From JAEXOD01 sp964652025 (GTDB lineage Bacteria; Bacteroidota; Ignavibacteria; Ignavibacteriales; Melioribacteraceae): DNA of 64,000 nt. The position numbers were made by a program, and so were the translations under genes. This document shows positions 42,687 to 50,792 of the stretch, one piece after another (the stretch's first letter is position 1; every line of letters begins with the position of its first letter). The notes beneath the pieces were generated by a model. That model ran no database searches and was not told where the DNA came from. It was given only the letters and a program-made list of their open reading frames with translations. Location of the stretch: NCBI GenBank assembly GCA_964652025.1, contig CAZYZX010000010.1, positions 1 through 64,000 on the forward strand. The letters are read 5' to 3'.

Positions 42687-44745
42687 TAAGATAACATTAG
42701 ATAAAACCGCCTTTGCTTTTTTAATTTTGTTTGTAGTATCGTTAACTAATTCTATTTTTGTTAATCAAATTGGGTATTATGCTGCTTTATTGATATTAAT
42801 TTATAAGTATTTTGCCAATAAAGAGAATGAATTTAATAAAAATGGTTTAGAAATTATTTTGCTTTTATTTTTAGCGGCAGAAATAATTTCAGCAATCTTT
42901 TCTCAAAATATTTCAAATGCATTTAATAATGTTTTAAAGCGTGCCTTACTTTTACCAATTATTTATGTTATTCCAGCAATTGTAACAGATAAGAAGAAAT
43001 TAAAGATAGTTATTTATTTATTATTTATAGCTGCATTTGTAACAATTTTTATTTATTTGGGAATATCTGTAAAATATTTTTTGCAAAAATTATACTCAAC
43101 CGAAGCTAAAGGACCTTCTTTATTTAAGTATGTAATGACTGCGGGAGGATTGATTTCCTTTATTACAATTTTAATTTTTGCTTTTTTAGTAAACGAAAAA
43201 ACATCTGTAAAAAATAGAATTTTATATTTTACGTTTTTCATTGTTTCTTTATTGGCTTTGTTAGGTAATTATTCCCGCGCCGCTTGGCTTGGTTCATTTA
43301 TGGGGATTATTGCTGTTTTGCTTTTAAAGCGTAAGTGGGTATTATTAGGGGTTCCTTTAGTTTTAATAATTGTATATTTGTTTATTCAGCCTAATAAAAG
43401 CGAAGTTAAATTTTATAGCGTTAATAATAACAGTGTAAATTTACAAAAATCTATTAAAACATTAGGTCAAGCTAAAAGTGTTTTAGCATTGGGTAACTCG
43501 GTTGCTGTGGCAGATTTTAACAAGGGTATTTTTACTTTAAAAAATGATAAAGTAATTCAAAATATTAATACCGATTTACCTGTGGTTAAATTAGTTAAAT
43601 GGCAAGATAGCGTTGTAGCTGCTTATTTATCTTACTCTCGTTTTTTACTATATAAAGTAAATGCAGATACTTTATCTTTGTTTGATACCCTAACTACAAA
43701 TGGAACGATTGTAAATATTATTGCAAGTGATAACAAGCTTTATATTGCACAAAATGATAGCGGATTGGTTATTAAAAATAATCCATATAATTTAACTGAT
43801 GAAGATTTATATAAAAATTATAATGATTTTATAATTTTTGCAACTAATAATAATTATTTTAGTTATTATAACCCACATACAGGCAAATTAGTTTTTTACA
43901 AAAGTAATTTGGGCAAACCAGTTAAATTAATTGATGAAATAAATTTTAATACCACTATTTCCTATGTTTATTTAAAGGACTCTTTACTGTTTTTTCAAGC
44001 GGATAATGGTTTGCATATTTTTAATTTAGAAAATGAAAGAGTAAGCGAAATCAATTATTTTAAAGATGTAAAAGGGATACTTTCCTTTATACCATTTAAC
44101 AATAGTTTATTAGGTGTTACTAATACAGGACTGGTTTATAGTTTAAATTTAAATAATAAAATTAACTATACTTTATTAGATAAAAAAGTTAATCCTTTAA
44201 CTTATTATGATGAAGGGATAACTTTATTAAATAATACGCTAATAATAACAGATGTAAAGCGAAATAGAATTTTAAGCATTTTTGATCCAAACCATAATAC
44301 TAATATTCAAAGGTTAGACCAATGGAAAACGGGATTAAGAATATTTAAAGATTACCCAATTTTTGGTATTGGAGACATAGATTTAAAGCAAATTTATTTA
44401 AAATATAAAGCCCCATACGAAAGAGAGGCATTTGGTCATTTGCATAATAATTATGTTCATTTATTAGTAATATTAGGTTTATTTGGTTTTACTATTGTGT
44501 TAATATTTTTATATAAGGTTGCTAAAATTAATATTATTGGATACTTAAAAACTAAGGATATTCCATTTATATCATCGGTAACATTAGGCGCTGCAAGTGC
44601 GTTTATTGGCTTTTTATTTTCTGGACTTGCGGAGTGGAATTTTGGTGACCATGAAATAATAACCTTTGTTTGGTTTTTAACAGGCTTAAATATTGCTTGT
44701 GTAAAATTAATACAAAATAGTGATGGTAATTTAAATGAAAAGTAA
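42673..44745 (+). CDS. O-antigen ligase-like polymerase with large inserted domain
   Basis: The protein has 690 residues. Membrane helices lie at about 12-235 and again from about 585 to 680. The Wzy_C/WaaL hallmarks are present: NYSRAAWLGSFMGI and the loop FGHLHNNYVHLLVILGLFGF with the conserved His. Between them, residues about 240-560 form a beta-rich soluble insert with propeller-like repeats (SVLALGNSVAVADFNKGIFTLKND; VVKLVKWQDSVVAAYLSYSRFLLYK). This insert roughly doubles the usual length. It should lie in the periplasm. The family joins O-antigen or polysaccharide to lipid A or core. Confidence 0.85.
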   Translation: MKTFNKITLDKTAFAFLILFVVSLTNSIFVNQIGYYAALLILIYKYFANKENEFNKNGLEIILLLFLAAEIISAIFSQNISNAFNNVLKRALLLPIIYVIPAIVTDKKKLKIVIYLLFIAAFVTIFIYLGISVKYFLQKLYSTEAKGPSLFKYVMTAGGLISFITILIFAFLVNEKTSVKNRILYFTFFIVSLLALLGNYSRAAWLGSFMGIIAVLLLKRKWVLLGVPLVLIIVYLFIQPNKSEVKFYSVNNNSVNLQKSIKTLGQAKSVLALGNSVAVADFNKGIFTLKNDKVIQNINTDLPVVKLVKWQDSVVAAYLSYSRFLLYKVNADTLSLFDTLTTNGTIVNIIASDNKLYIAQNDSGLVIKNNPYNLTDEDLYKNYNDFIIFATNNNYFSYYNPHTGKLVFYKSNLGKPVKLIDEINFNTTISYVYLKDSLLFFQADNGLHIFNLENERVSEINYFKDVKGILSFIPFNNSLLGVTNTGLVYSLNLNNKINYTLLDKKVNPLTYYDEGITLLNNTLIITDVKRNRILSIFDPNHNTNIQRLDQWKTGLRIFKDYPIFGIGDIDLKQIYLKYKAPYEREAFGHLHNNYVHLLVILGLFGFTIVLIFLYKVAKINIIGYLKTKDIPFISSVTLGAASAFIGFLFSGLAEWNFGDHEIITFVWFLTGLNIACVKLIQNSDGNLNEK

Positions 44746-45508
44746 AATAGAAAAACTATCCGCAATTATTATTGCTAAAAATGAAGAGAAAAACATTACT
44801 AAATGTTTGGATAGCTTGGTTAATGTTATAGATGATATTGTGGTTATAGTTGATAGTACAAGTACAGATAACACATATAATATTGCAAAATCTTATAATG
44901 TAAATTGCATAATTGCAGAGTGGCAAGGATACGCAAAAACAAAAACATTTGCTGTTAACCATACAAAAAATAATTGGGTTTTGTGGATTGATGCAGATGA
45001 AGAGCTAACAGAAAAATTAAAAGAGGAATTAATTTTACTAAAAAATAGTGAAACGGATTTTGCCGCTTTTGAAGTTGCAAGAAAAGCATTTTTTTTGAAT
45101 AAAGAGATTAAGCATTGTGGTTGGTATCCGGGTTATGTTACTCGTTTATTTAATAAAACAGTTTGTAGTTTTAACGAAATTGATGTGCACGAACATTTAA
45201 ATGTTAATGGAAAAACTGGCAGATTAAAAAGCGACTTAAACCACTATACAGACCCAAATATTAAGCATTATTATGATAAGTTTAATAATTATACTTCTTT
45301 AGCAGCAAACATGTTAAACCAAAAAGGGAAAAAAGCTAAGTTAAGCGATTTAATTATTAGACCAATATTTTTATTTTTTAAAATGTATTTTTTTAGATTA
45401 GGTTTTTTAGATGGCTATGCCGGTTTAATTTTATCTGTTTTTTCTGCAAATTATGTTTTTACAAAATATGCTAAATTGTGGGAATTAAATAACATGAGGA
45501 ATAAATGA
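44735..45508 (+). CDS. glycosyltransferase family 2 (WaaE/KdtX-like)
   Basis: This 257-residue GT-A protein opens with LSAIIIAKNEEKNITKCLDSL, has the DxD-like WVLWIDADEELT and the acceptor-side motif HCGWYPGYVTRLFNK with DVHEHL. This is the pattern of the KdtX/WaaE-type beta-1,4-glucosyltransferases acting on LPS core. A hydrophobic helix near 215-240 may associate with the inner membrane. It overlaps the ligase-like gene by 11 bp and nadK by 4 bp. Confidence 0.92.
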   Translation: MKSKIEKLSAIIIAKNEEKNITKCLDSLVNVIDDIVVIVDSTSTDNTYNIAKSYNVNCIIAEWQGYAKTKTFAVNHTKNNWVLWIDADEELTEKLKEELILLKNSETDFAAFEVARKAFFLNKEIKHCGWYPGYVTRLFNKTVCSFNEIDVHEHLNVNGKTGRLKSDLNHYTDPNIKHYYDKFNNYTSLAANMLNQKGKKAKLSDLIIRPIFLFFKMYFFRLGFLDGYAGLILSVFSANYVFTKYAKLWELNNMRNK

Positions 45509-46386
45509 AATTTGGGCTTTTTCCAAATACAACAAAAGCTAATATTGCTAATATTGTAGAAGAAATAGTTAAAAAGTTACAAAAATATAATCATCAAGTA
45601 GTTATTAGTAGCTCTTTTAAGGAAGCACAAGATTTGCTAACAGACACCTTAAAAAAGCAAATTTTCGTTTCGGATGAAGATATGTTAGGAAGCTGTGATT
45701 TTGCTGTATCTATTGGTGGTGATGGAACGATGTTAAACACAGCTTTTAGAACTATTAATTACAGTGTGCCAATTATTGGGTTAAACTTTGGTAAGTTAGG
45801 TTTTTTAGCGGAATATAATTTAAATGACTTTGAAAATGTAATTATAGATATTACTAATGGAAATTATTTTATAGAAGAAAGAATGATATTAGAGGGGGAA
45901 TGTTATTGTAATAAAAACAAAAAGTTTTATGCTGTTAACGATTTTGTAGTTGAAAAAGGGCAATGGCCCAAAATGATAGAAATAGAACTTTATATAGATG
46001 AAAACTTTGTAACATCACTATTAGCAGATGGTTTAATTATAGCAACACCTACAGGTTCAACAGCTTATTCGCTATCTGTTGGTGGACCAATTGTAAGCCC
46101 AATTGCAGATGTAATTACTTTAAGCCCAATCTCGCCTCACTCTTTAACTATGCGTCCTTTAGTAGTTTCAGCTAATCAAAAAATAAAGGTCGTTGCAAAA
46201 TCGCTGCAAAACTTTGTACAAATTAATTCCGATGGTCAAAGAGTAGAAAATTATGCAACTCCAGCAGAATTTATATTTAAAAAAAGCGATAAAGTTTTAA
46301 AGCTTGTTAGACCTTTAACATCTAACTATTACGAAACTTTGCGAACAAAACTTATGCTTGGTTACGATGTTAGAAATTATAATTAA
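45505..46386 (+). CDS. nadK: NAD kinase
   Basis: This 293-residue protein contains the PpnK motifs: SIGGDGTMLNTAF (catalytic Asp), GLNFGKLGFLAEY, NDFVVEKG and ADGLIIATPTGSTAYSLSVGGPIVSP. It phosphorylates NAD to NADP using ATP. The 4-bp ATGA overlap with the GT2 gene indicates coupling. It is a housekeeping enzyme placed inside an envelope cluster, which is common in bacteria. Confidence 0.97.
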   Translation: MKFGLFPNTTKANIANIVEEIVKKLQKYNHQVVISSSFKEAQDLLTDTLKKQIFVSDEDMLGSCDFAVSIGGDGTMLNTAFRTINYSVPIIGLNFGKLGFLAEYNLNDFENVIIDITNGNYFIEERMILEGECYCNKNKKFYAVNDFVVEKGQWPKMIEIELYIDENFVTSLLADGLIIATPTGSTAYSLSVGGPIVSPIADVITLSPISPHSLTMRPLVVSANQKIKVVAKSLQNFVQINSDGQRVENYATPAEFIFKKSDKVLKLVRPLTSNYYETLRTKLMLGYDVRNYN

Positions 46387-46398
46387 TAAGAGGTTAAA

Positions 46399-46917
46399 AT
46401 GAAAAAATTATTAGCAATTATTATTATGTTGTTTGCTTTACCAATATTTGCACAAACAGAAAATGCATTTAAGTATTTTGATGAAAAATCGGGCAAGGAA
46501 TGTTTAATAGGTGAGTGTGACCGTACAGCTTTTTATGATACTTTATTTGTTACATGGTTTGATGAAGAGTATGATAATTATGTTATAGATACCGAAACTT
46601 TGGAAGATATAAAAAGAGATATTTTTAATTTAGATATGACGATTGTAATGGCTACTTGGTGTAGCGATAGTAGGCGCGAGGTACCAAGATTTTTTAAAAT
46701 AATGGATTATTTATCTTACCCATCGGAAAAGATTAAAATTATTGCAGTAAATAGAGAAAAAAAAGGTGTAGAAAACGAAACGAATAATTTAAATATAAAG
46801 TTTGTACCCACCTTTATTTTTTATAAAGATGGTAAAGAAGTTGGACGAATTATAGAAACCCCAAATGAAAGTTTAGAAAAAGATTTATATAATATAGTTA
46901 CAGCAGCAGAAAACTAA
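46399..46917 (+). CDS. exported thioredoxin-like protein with single active-site Cys
   Basis: The protein has 172 residues with a signal peptide (MKKLLAIIIMLFALPIFAQ). A thioredoxin fold (about 60-168) has MATWCSDSRREVPRFF where a CxxC is expected, so only one active-site Cys remains (WCSDS), and a cis-Pro in FVPTFIFYKDG. Similar WCSDS proteins occur in Bacteroidetes as thioredoxin-family proteins of uncertain role. It is the last gene of the long plus-strand run. Its stop shares CTAA (46914..46917) with the converging aminomutase gene. Confidence 0.87.
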   Translation: MKKLLAIIIMLFALPIFAQTENAFKYFDEKSGKECLIGECDRTAFYDTLFVTWFDEEYDNYVIDTETLEDIKRDIFNLDMTIVMATWCSDSRREVPRFFKIMDYLSYPSEKIKIIAVNREKKGVENETNNLNIKFVPTFIFYKDGKEVGRIIETPNESLEKDLYNIVTAAEN

Positions 46918-48062
46918 TAATCTGGAAAAATAATAGCATAATTATCATCATTTAAATTTTTTGTGCTGTCATTTACGTTTTCTGATACATAATTGGTATC
47001 ATTTATGTTATTAGTCTCAACATCTTTTTGGTTATTATAAGCGTAAATGTTGTTTTTATAATTACGCATAATAACTTTATTTTCATCTAACTGTAAAACA
47101 TATTTTGGTAATAAAGGAATTTTACCACCGCCACCCGGTGCGTCAATCATGAAATGTGGAACAGCCATTCCGCTTGTATGTCCGCGTAAATTTTCCATAA
47201 TTTCTAACCCTTTTTGCACAGATGTTTTAAAGTGCATCGAGCCTTTAGTTTCATCTGCCATAAATAAGTAATATGGGCGCACCCTAATTTTAAGTAATTT
47301 TTGCATAAGCTCTTTAATAACAGCTGGGTTATCGTTAACACCTTTCATAAGCACCGTTTGGTTATTTATTGGGCAACCATAATCTGCAAGCATATTACAA
47401 GCTTTACTACTTTCTTCTGTTATTTCCCAAGGGTGATTAAAGTGGGTATTAATGTAAATTGGGTGATATTTTTTTATGATTGAGCATAATTTGGGCGTAA
47501 TTCTTTGTGGTAATACAACAGGCATGCGGGTGCCGATGCGTATTATTTCCACATGAGGAATGTTTCTTAAACGAGAAAGAATTTTTTCAATCATAGTATC
47601 GGTAAGCATTAGTGGGTCGCCACCGCTAAGAATAACATCCCTAATTTCTGTATGTTCTTCAATGTATTTAAATCCGCTCTCTAGTTCCTTCATGCTTATT
47701 TTATCGCTATTACCAACTTTACGTTTGCGCGTACAAAAGCGGCAGTACATTCCACATTGGCTAGTTACTAAAAATAAGCATCTATCTGGGTAACGGTGAG
47801 TAATATTAGGAACGGGGCTCATCTCGTCTTCGCTTAATGGGTCTTCAAATCCACCGTAATCTTCAAGCTCTTTTTCATCGGGCACACATTGCAGCCAAAT
47901 AGGGTCACCCGGATATCTTATTAAACTTAAGTAATATGGGTTTATTCGTACTTGAAAAAGTTCGTCTAATTTTTCGGCAACTTTTTTATTTAAATTAAAT
48001 TTTTCTACCAATTGCTCAACCGAGCTAACGGAGTCTCTTATCATTTGTTGCCATAATTCCAT
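46914..48062 (-). CDS. KamA family radical SAM aminomutase (lysine 2,3-aminomutase-like)
   Basis: The protein has 382 residues. The radical SAM cluster motif CGMYCRFCTRKRKVG provides three Cys for the 4Fe-4S. PYYLSLIRYPGD, NTHFNHPWEITEES and GHTSGMAVPHFMIDAPGGGGK with the PLP lysine follow. The Asp in FMADETKG and the Asp in MIDAPGG match the two residues that bind the side-chain amine of lysine in clostridial lysine 2,3-aminomutase; glutamate-type enzymes differ there. The C-terminal Cys-rich tail of that enzyme is absent. An Asn-rich tail of about 45 residues replaces it. RBS AAAGGG precedes the start. It is the last gene of a four-gene operon. EpmB is an alternative but its usual neighbours are missing. 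Confidence 0.88.
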   Translation of the reverse strand: MELWQQMIRDSVSSVEQLVEKFNLNKKVAEKLDELFQVRINPYYLSLIRYPGDPIWLQCVPDEKELEDYGGFEDPLSEDEMSPVPNITHRYPDRCLFLVTSQCGMYCRFCTRKRKVGNSDKISMKELESGFKYIEEHTEIRDVILSGGDPLMLTDTMIEKILSRLRNIPHVEIIRIGTRMPVVLPQRITPKLCSIIKKYHPIYINTHFNHPWEITEESSKACNMLADYGCPINNQTVLMKGVNDNPAVIKELMQKLLKIRVRPYYLFMADETKGSMHFKTSVQKGLEIMENLRGHTSGMAVPHFMIDAPGGGGKIPLLPKYVLQLDENKVIMRNYKNNIYAYNNQKDVETNNINDTNYVSENVNDSTKNLNDDNYAIIFPDY

Positions 48063-48065
48063 TTT

Positions 48066-48539
48066 TTACCCTTTCTTAAAATATTTCCCAAATACTATTA
48101 AACTATCACCAAGCGAGTAAAAATCTCGAATTTCGCTAACAATAGAAAAATTATTTCGAAAATAAAATTTTCTTGTAGCTTCGTATTGTGGTTTAGATGA
48201 AGTTTCTGCTAATAACCAACGTCCTTCTTTTTCTGCTACAAATTTTTCTGCATCGTTTAATAATTTTTGACCTATACCTTTATTTTGCTCATCTGGATTA
48301 ACAACAATCCAATATAAGTCGTAAACACCATCTGTTAGTGGGCGTTTGCCAATTATATAATAGCCTAAAATATTCCCCTCTTCTTCGTAAACGTATGTAT
48401 AATAATCACTGTTAGAGTTATTTATCGAGTCGTTAATAAGCTCTTTAGCAACTTGCTTTTCTTCGTTACTAAAAATTTCTATTAAATTGGTTATTTTTTC
48501 TAATGCTGCAACATCTTCAATAATAATTTTTCTAATCAT
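48066..48539 (-). CDS. GNAT acetyltransferase
   Basis: I take ATG 48539 (MIRKIIIED), 157 residues, because GAGG lies 6 nt upstream; an in-frame TTG at 48551 would overlap the RBS. The GNAT core is clear: YDLYWIVVNPDEQNKGIGQKLLNDAEKF contains the acetyl-CoA pyrophosphate loop (Q/R-x-x-G-x-G/A). The stretch ETSSKPQYEATRKFYFRNNF is typical of a subfamily found beside ATP-grasp and KamA genes. It overlaps the ATP-grasp gene by 8 bp and is 3 bp before the kamA-like gene. By analogy with AblB it may acetylate beta-lysine or a peptide containing it. Confidence 0.87.
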   Translation of the reverse strand: MIRKIIIEDVAALEKITNLIEIFSNEEKQVAKELINDSINNSNSDYYTYVYEEEGNILGYYIIGKRPLTDGVYDLYWIVVNPDEQNKGIGQKLLNDAEKFVAEKEGRWLLAETSSKPQYEATRKFYFRNNFSIVSEIRDFYSLGDSLIVFGKYFKKG

Positions 48540-49560
48540 TTTTTTCCTCAAGAAAATTATTAAACGTTAATATTTTATTTAATAGTTCCAAATAATCTAT
48601 ACCCGCAGCTTTGGCACTATTTGCAAAGCCGCTATCGGGCATAATATCTGGATTAGGATTTATATCTATTACATATGGTGTATTATTTTTGCTAAGTCTA
48701 ATATCAACCCTTGCATAATTTTTACATTGTAGTGCTTCAAAAGATTTTTTTGCAGTGGTTATTAATAAAGTTTCCAAATCTTTATTTATTTTAGCTGGAA
48801 CTATAGGTTCGGTTCCTTTAAAATAGATACTTTCTTTTTCCCACTTTGCTTGGTAAGTAACTATATTGGGTAATGAATGGGGTAAGTTAAAGTTAATTTC
48901 GCTTATGGGTAATATTTCATTTCCCAGCATGCTTATGTTAAATTCTCTCCCTTCTATATATTCTTCAATAATTAAATCTTGCTTAAAATTTTGCTGTAAT
49001 ATTTTTACTTGTTTTATTAATTCTAAATCATTATTAACAATCGATTTTTCACTTATTCCAATTCCTGCATCTTCGTTTGCAGGTTTAACAATAAGCGGAA
49101 AATTTAATTCTTTAGCCTCTATTTTGCTATCTAATAATTTAACATGTGTAAAGTTTGGTGTTGGTATTTTATTGGCAAATAAAATTTGCTTGGTAGTAAT
49201 TTTATTTAAACAAGTAGAAAGTGCATAAAAACTATTACCCGTATATGGTATATTTAATAATTCTAATACTGCTGCAAAATTGCTTTCATAATTGTTGTTC
49301 CCATATAACGATTCTACAAGGTTGAAACATACATCGGGGTTTATTTCTTTAATTTTATTTATAACTGTAAGAATATCTTTATCAACTTCTAAAGTATAAA
49401 CATTATTTGCAAGATTTGATAAATAGGTGGTAATAGTATTTAAATTATCTATAATTTCAGTTTCAGAAGATAAATTGTTTAATAAAAAATTCTCAAAGTA
49501 ATCCTTATTATTAATATAAGGCTTATTATAACAAACAAGTATTTTATTAAATTTTTTCAT
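48532..49560 (-). CDS. D-Ala-D-Ala ligase-like ATP-grasp enzyme, second copy
   Basis: This 342-residue protein has the ATP-grasp layout: N-terminal Rossmann-like part (ILVCYNKPYINNKD), central NIPYTGNSFYALSTCLNKITTKQIL, the phosphate loop FPLIVKPANEDAGIGISEKS and metal-binding strands ARVDIRLSKNNTPYVIDINPNPDIMPDSG. This matches D-alanine:D-alanine ligases but with altered loop residues and no ddl context. It begins with TAATG overlap after the first copy and is followed by the GNAT gene. Divergence from the neighbour (different N-terminal region, different loop) suggests distinct substrates. It probably forms an amide bond using ATP. Confidence 0.85.
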   Translation of the reverse strand: MKKFNKILVCYNKPYINNKDYFENFLLNNLSSETEIIDNLNTITTYLSNLANNVYTLEVDKDILTVINKIKEINPDVCFNLVESLYGNNNYESNFAAVLELLNIPYTGNSFYALSTCLNKITTKQILFANKIPTPNFTHVKLLDSKIEAKELNFPLIVKPANEDAGIGISEKSIVNNDLELIKQVKILQQNFKQDLIIEEYIEGREFNISMLGNEILPISEINFNLPHSLPNIVTYQAKWEKESIYFKGTEPIVPAKINKDLETLLITTAKKSFEALQCKNYARVDIRLSKNNTPYVIDINPNPDIMPDSGFANSAKAAGIDYLELLNKILTFNNFLEEKND

Positions 49561-50603
49561 TATAGGTTATATCTTTTACACCCTTCTAAAAGAACTTTAT
49601 TAATCATATCGTTATAATTTAAGCCTGCAGCGCGTGCTGCTTTAGGATAGCAAGAGTTACTTGCAGGGTCGGGCAAAATACCTGGCAAAGGATTTATTTC
49701 TATTATATTTGGTATCGAGTTTTTATCAAGTCTTATATCAATTCTTGCCCAATCTTTGCATTCTAAAACGTTAAAAGTTGCTTTTGCAATACTTATAATT
49801 TCATCTTCTAAATCTTTTTCTAAATGTGCGGGACAAGTAAAAATATCTAATGGATTATCTTTTGTGTCTGCTATCCATTTAGCTTCGTAGGAGTAGATTG
49901 GAGCTAAATCTAATGGAAGAGCGGAAAAATTTATTTCAACAATGGGTAAAACGGTTAAATTAATGCCGTTACCAATTAGTGCAACTGTAAACTCGCGACC
50001 AGGTAAAAACTCTTCTACAATACATGGTTGTTTATATGTATCTATCGTATTTATAACTATTTCTTTTAAGTTATTTAAATCGTAAACTAAGCATTTATCA
50101 TAAATTCCTTTGCTGCTTCCTTCTGCCACAGGTTTTACAATAACTGGGAAATTATACTCAAAATTATCAATTTCGTTTTTATCTTTAATTAATTGATACT
50201 TAGGAGTAGGAATATTAAAACAGGATAATATTTGTTTAGTGCGCGCTTTATGAAGAGTAGATGACAAAGATAATGGGTCGCTACCCGTATAAGGAATTCC
50301 TAAGAACTCGCAAACAGCGGGCACAAAAGCTTCTCTGCTAATTCCTTTTTTACCTTCTGCTATATTAAATACAATATCTGGTTTATGGTATAGTAAATTA
50401 TTATAGCAATCAGTATTTGCTTCAATCAATATAACATCGTTATTAATAGATAATGCATCTCTAACGGCGTTTATTGTTTCTATTGTATCCCATTCAGCAA
50501 ATTCGTCATCTTCGTTAAAATGCCCTTTATTTACTTCTGGCTTTAAGTTATAAGTTAAAGCGACCTTTAATCTTTTTGTATTTCCCAATTTATTTATTTC
50601 CAA
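49560..50603 (-). CDS. D-Ala-D-Ala ligase-like ATP-grasp enzyme, first copy
   Basis: The protein has 347 residues from a TTG at 50603 that lacks a Shine-Dalgarno, so the start is uncertain. ATP-grasp motifs are VFNIAEGKKGISREAFVPAVCEF, GIPYTGSDPLSLSSTLHKARTKQIL, FPVIVKPVAEGSSKGIYDK and ARIDIRLDKNSIPNIIEINPLPGILPD. The N-terminal NIAEG with GISREA is similar to D-Ala-D-Ala ligases. It heads a minus-strand operon of four genes (two ATP-grasp, GNAT, KamA). Function is inferred as peptide-bond formation with an unusual amino acid. Confidence 0.83.
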   Translation of the reverse strand: MEINKLGNTKRLKVALTYNLKPEVNKGHFNEDDEFAEWDTIETINAVRDALSINNDVILIEANTDCYNNLLYHKPDIVFNIAEGKKGISREAFVPAVCEFLGIPYTGSDPLSLSSTLHKARTKQILSCFNIPTPKYQLIKDKNEIDNFEYNFPVIVKPVAEGSSKGIYDKCLVYDLNNLKEIVINTIDTYKQPCIVEEFLPGREFTVALIGNGINLTVLPIVEINFSALPLDLAPIYSYEAKWIADTKDNPLDIFTCPAHLEKDLEDEIISIAKATFNVLECKDWARIDIRLDKNSIPNIIEINPLPGILPDPASNSCYPKAARAAGLNYNDMINKVLLEGCKRYNL

Positions 50604-50792
50604 AAAAAATTAAATAAATTATGAAAAAATATAATTTTTTTTGTTACTAACAAAAGATATTTTTATTATGTGATTTAGTTAACGTTTACTTAATTTGTAA
50701 TTATTATTATACAAAATTACTTAAACTTGTAACTTTAAAAATTTATGTGTAATTTGTAAAAGTAAATGAAGATTGTTTTTAGAGGTTAATGT

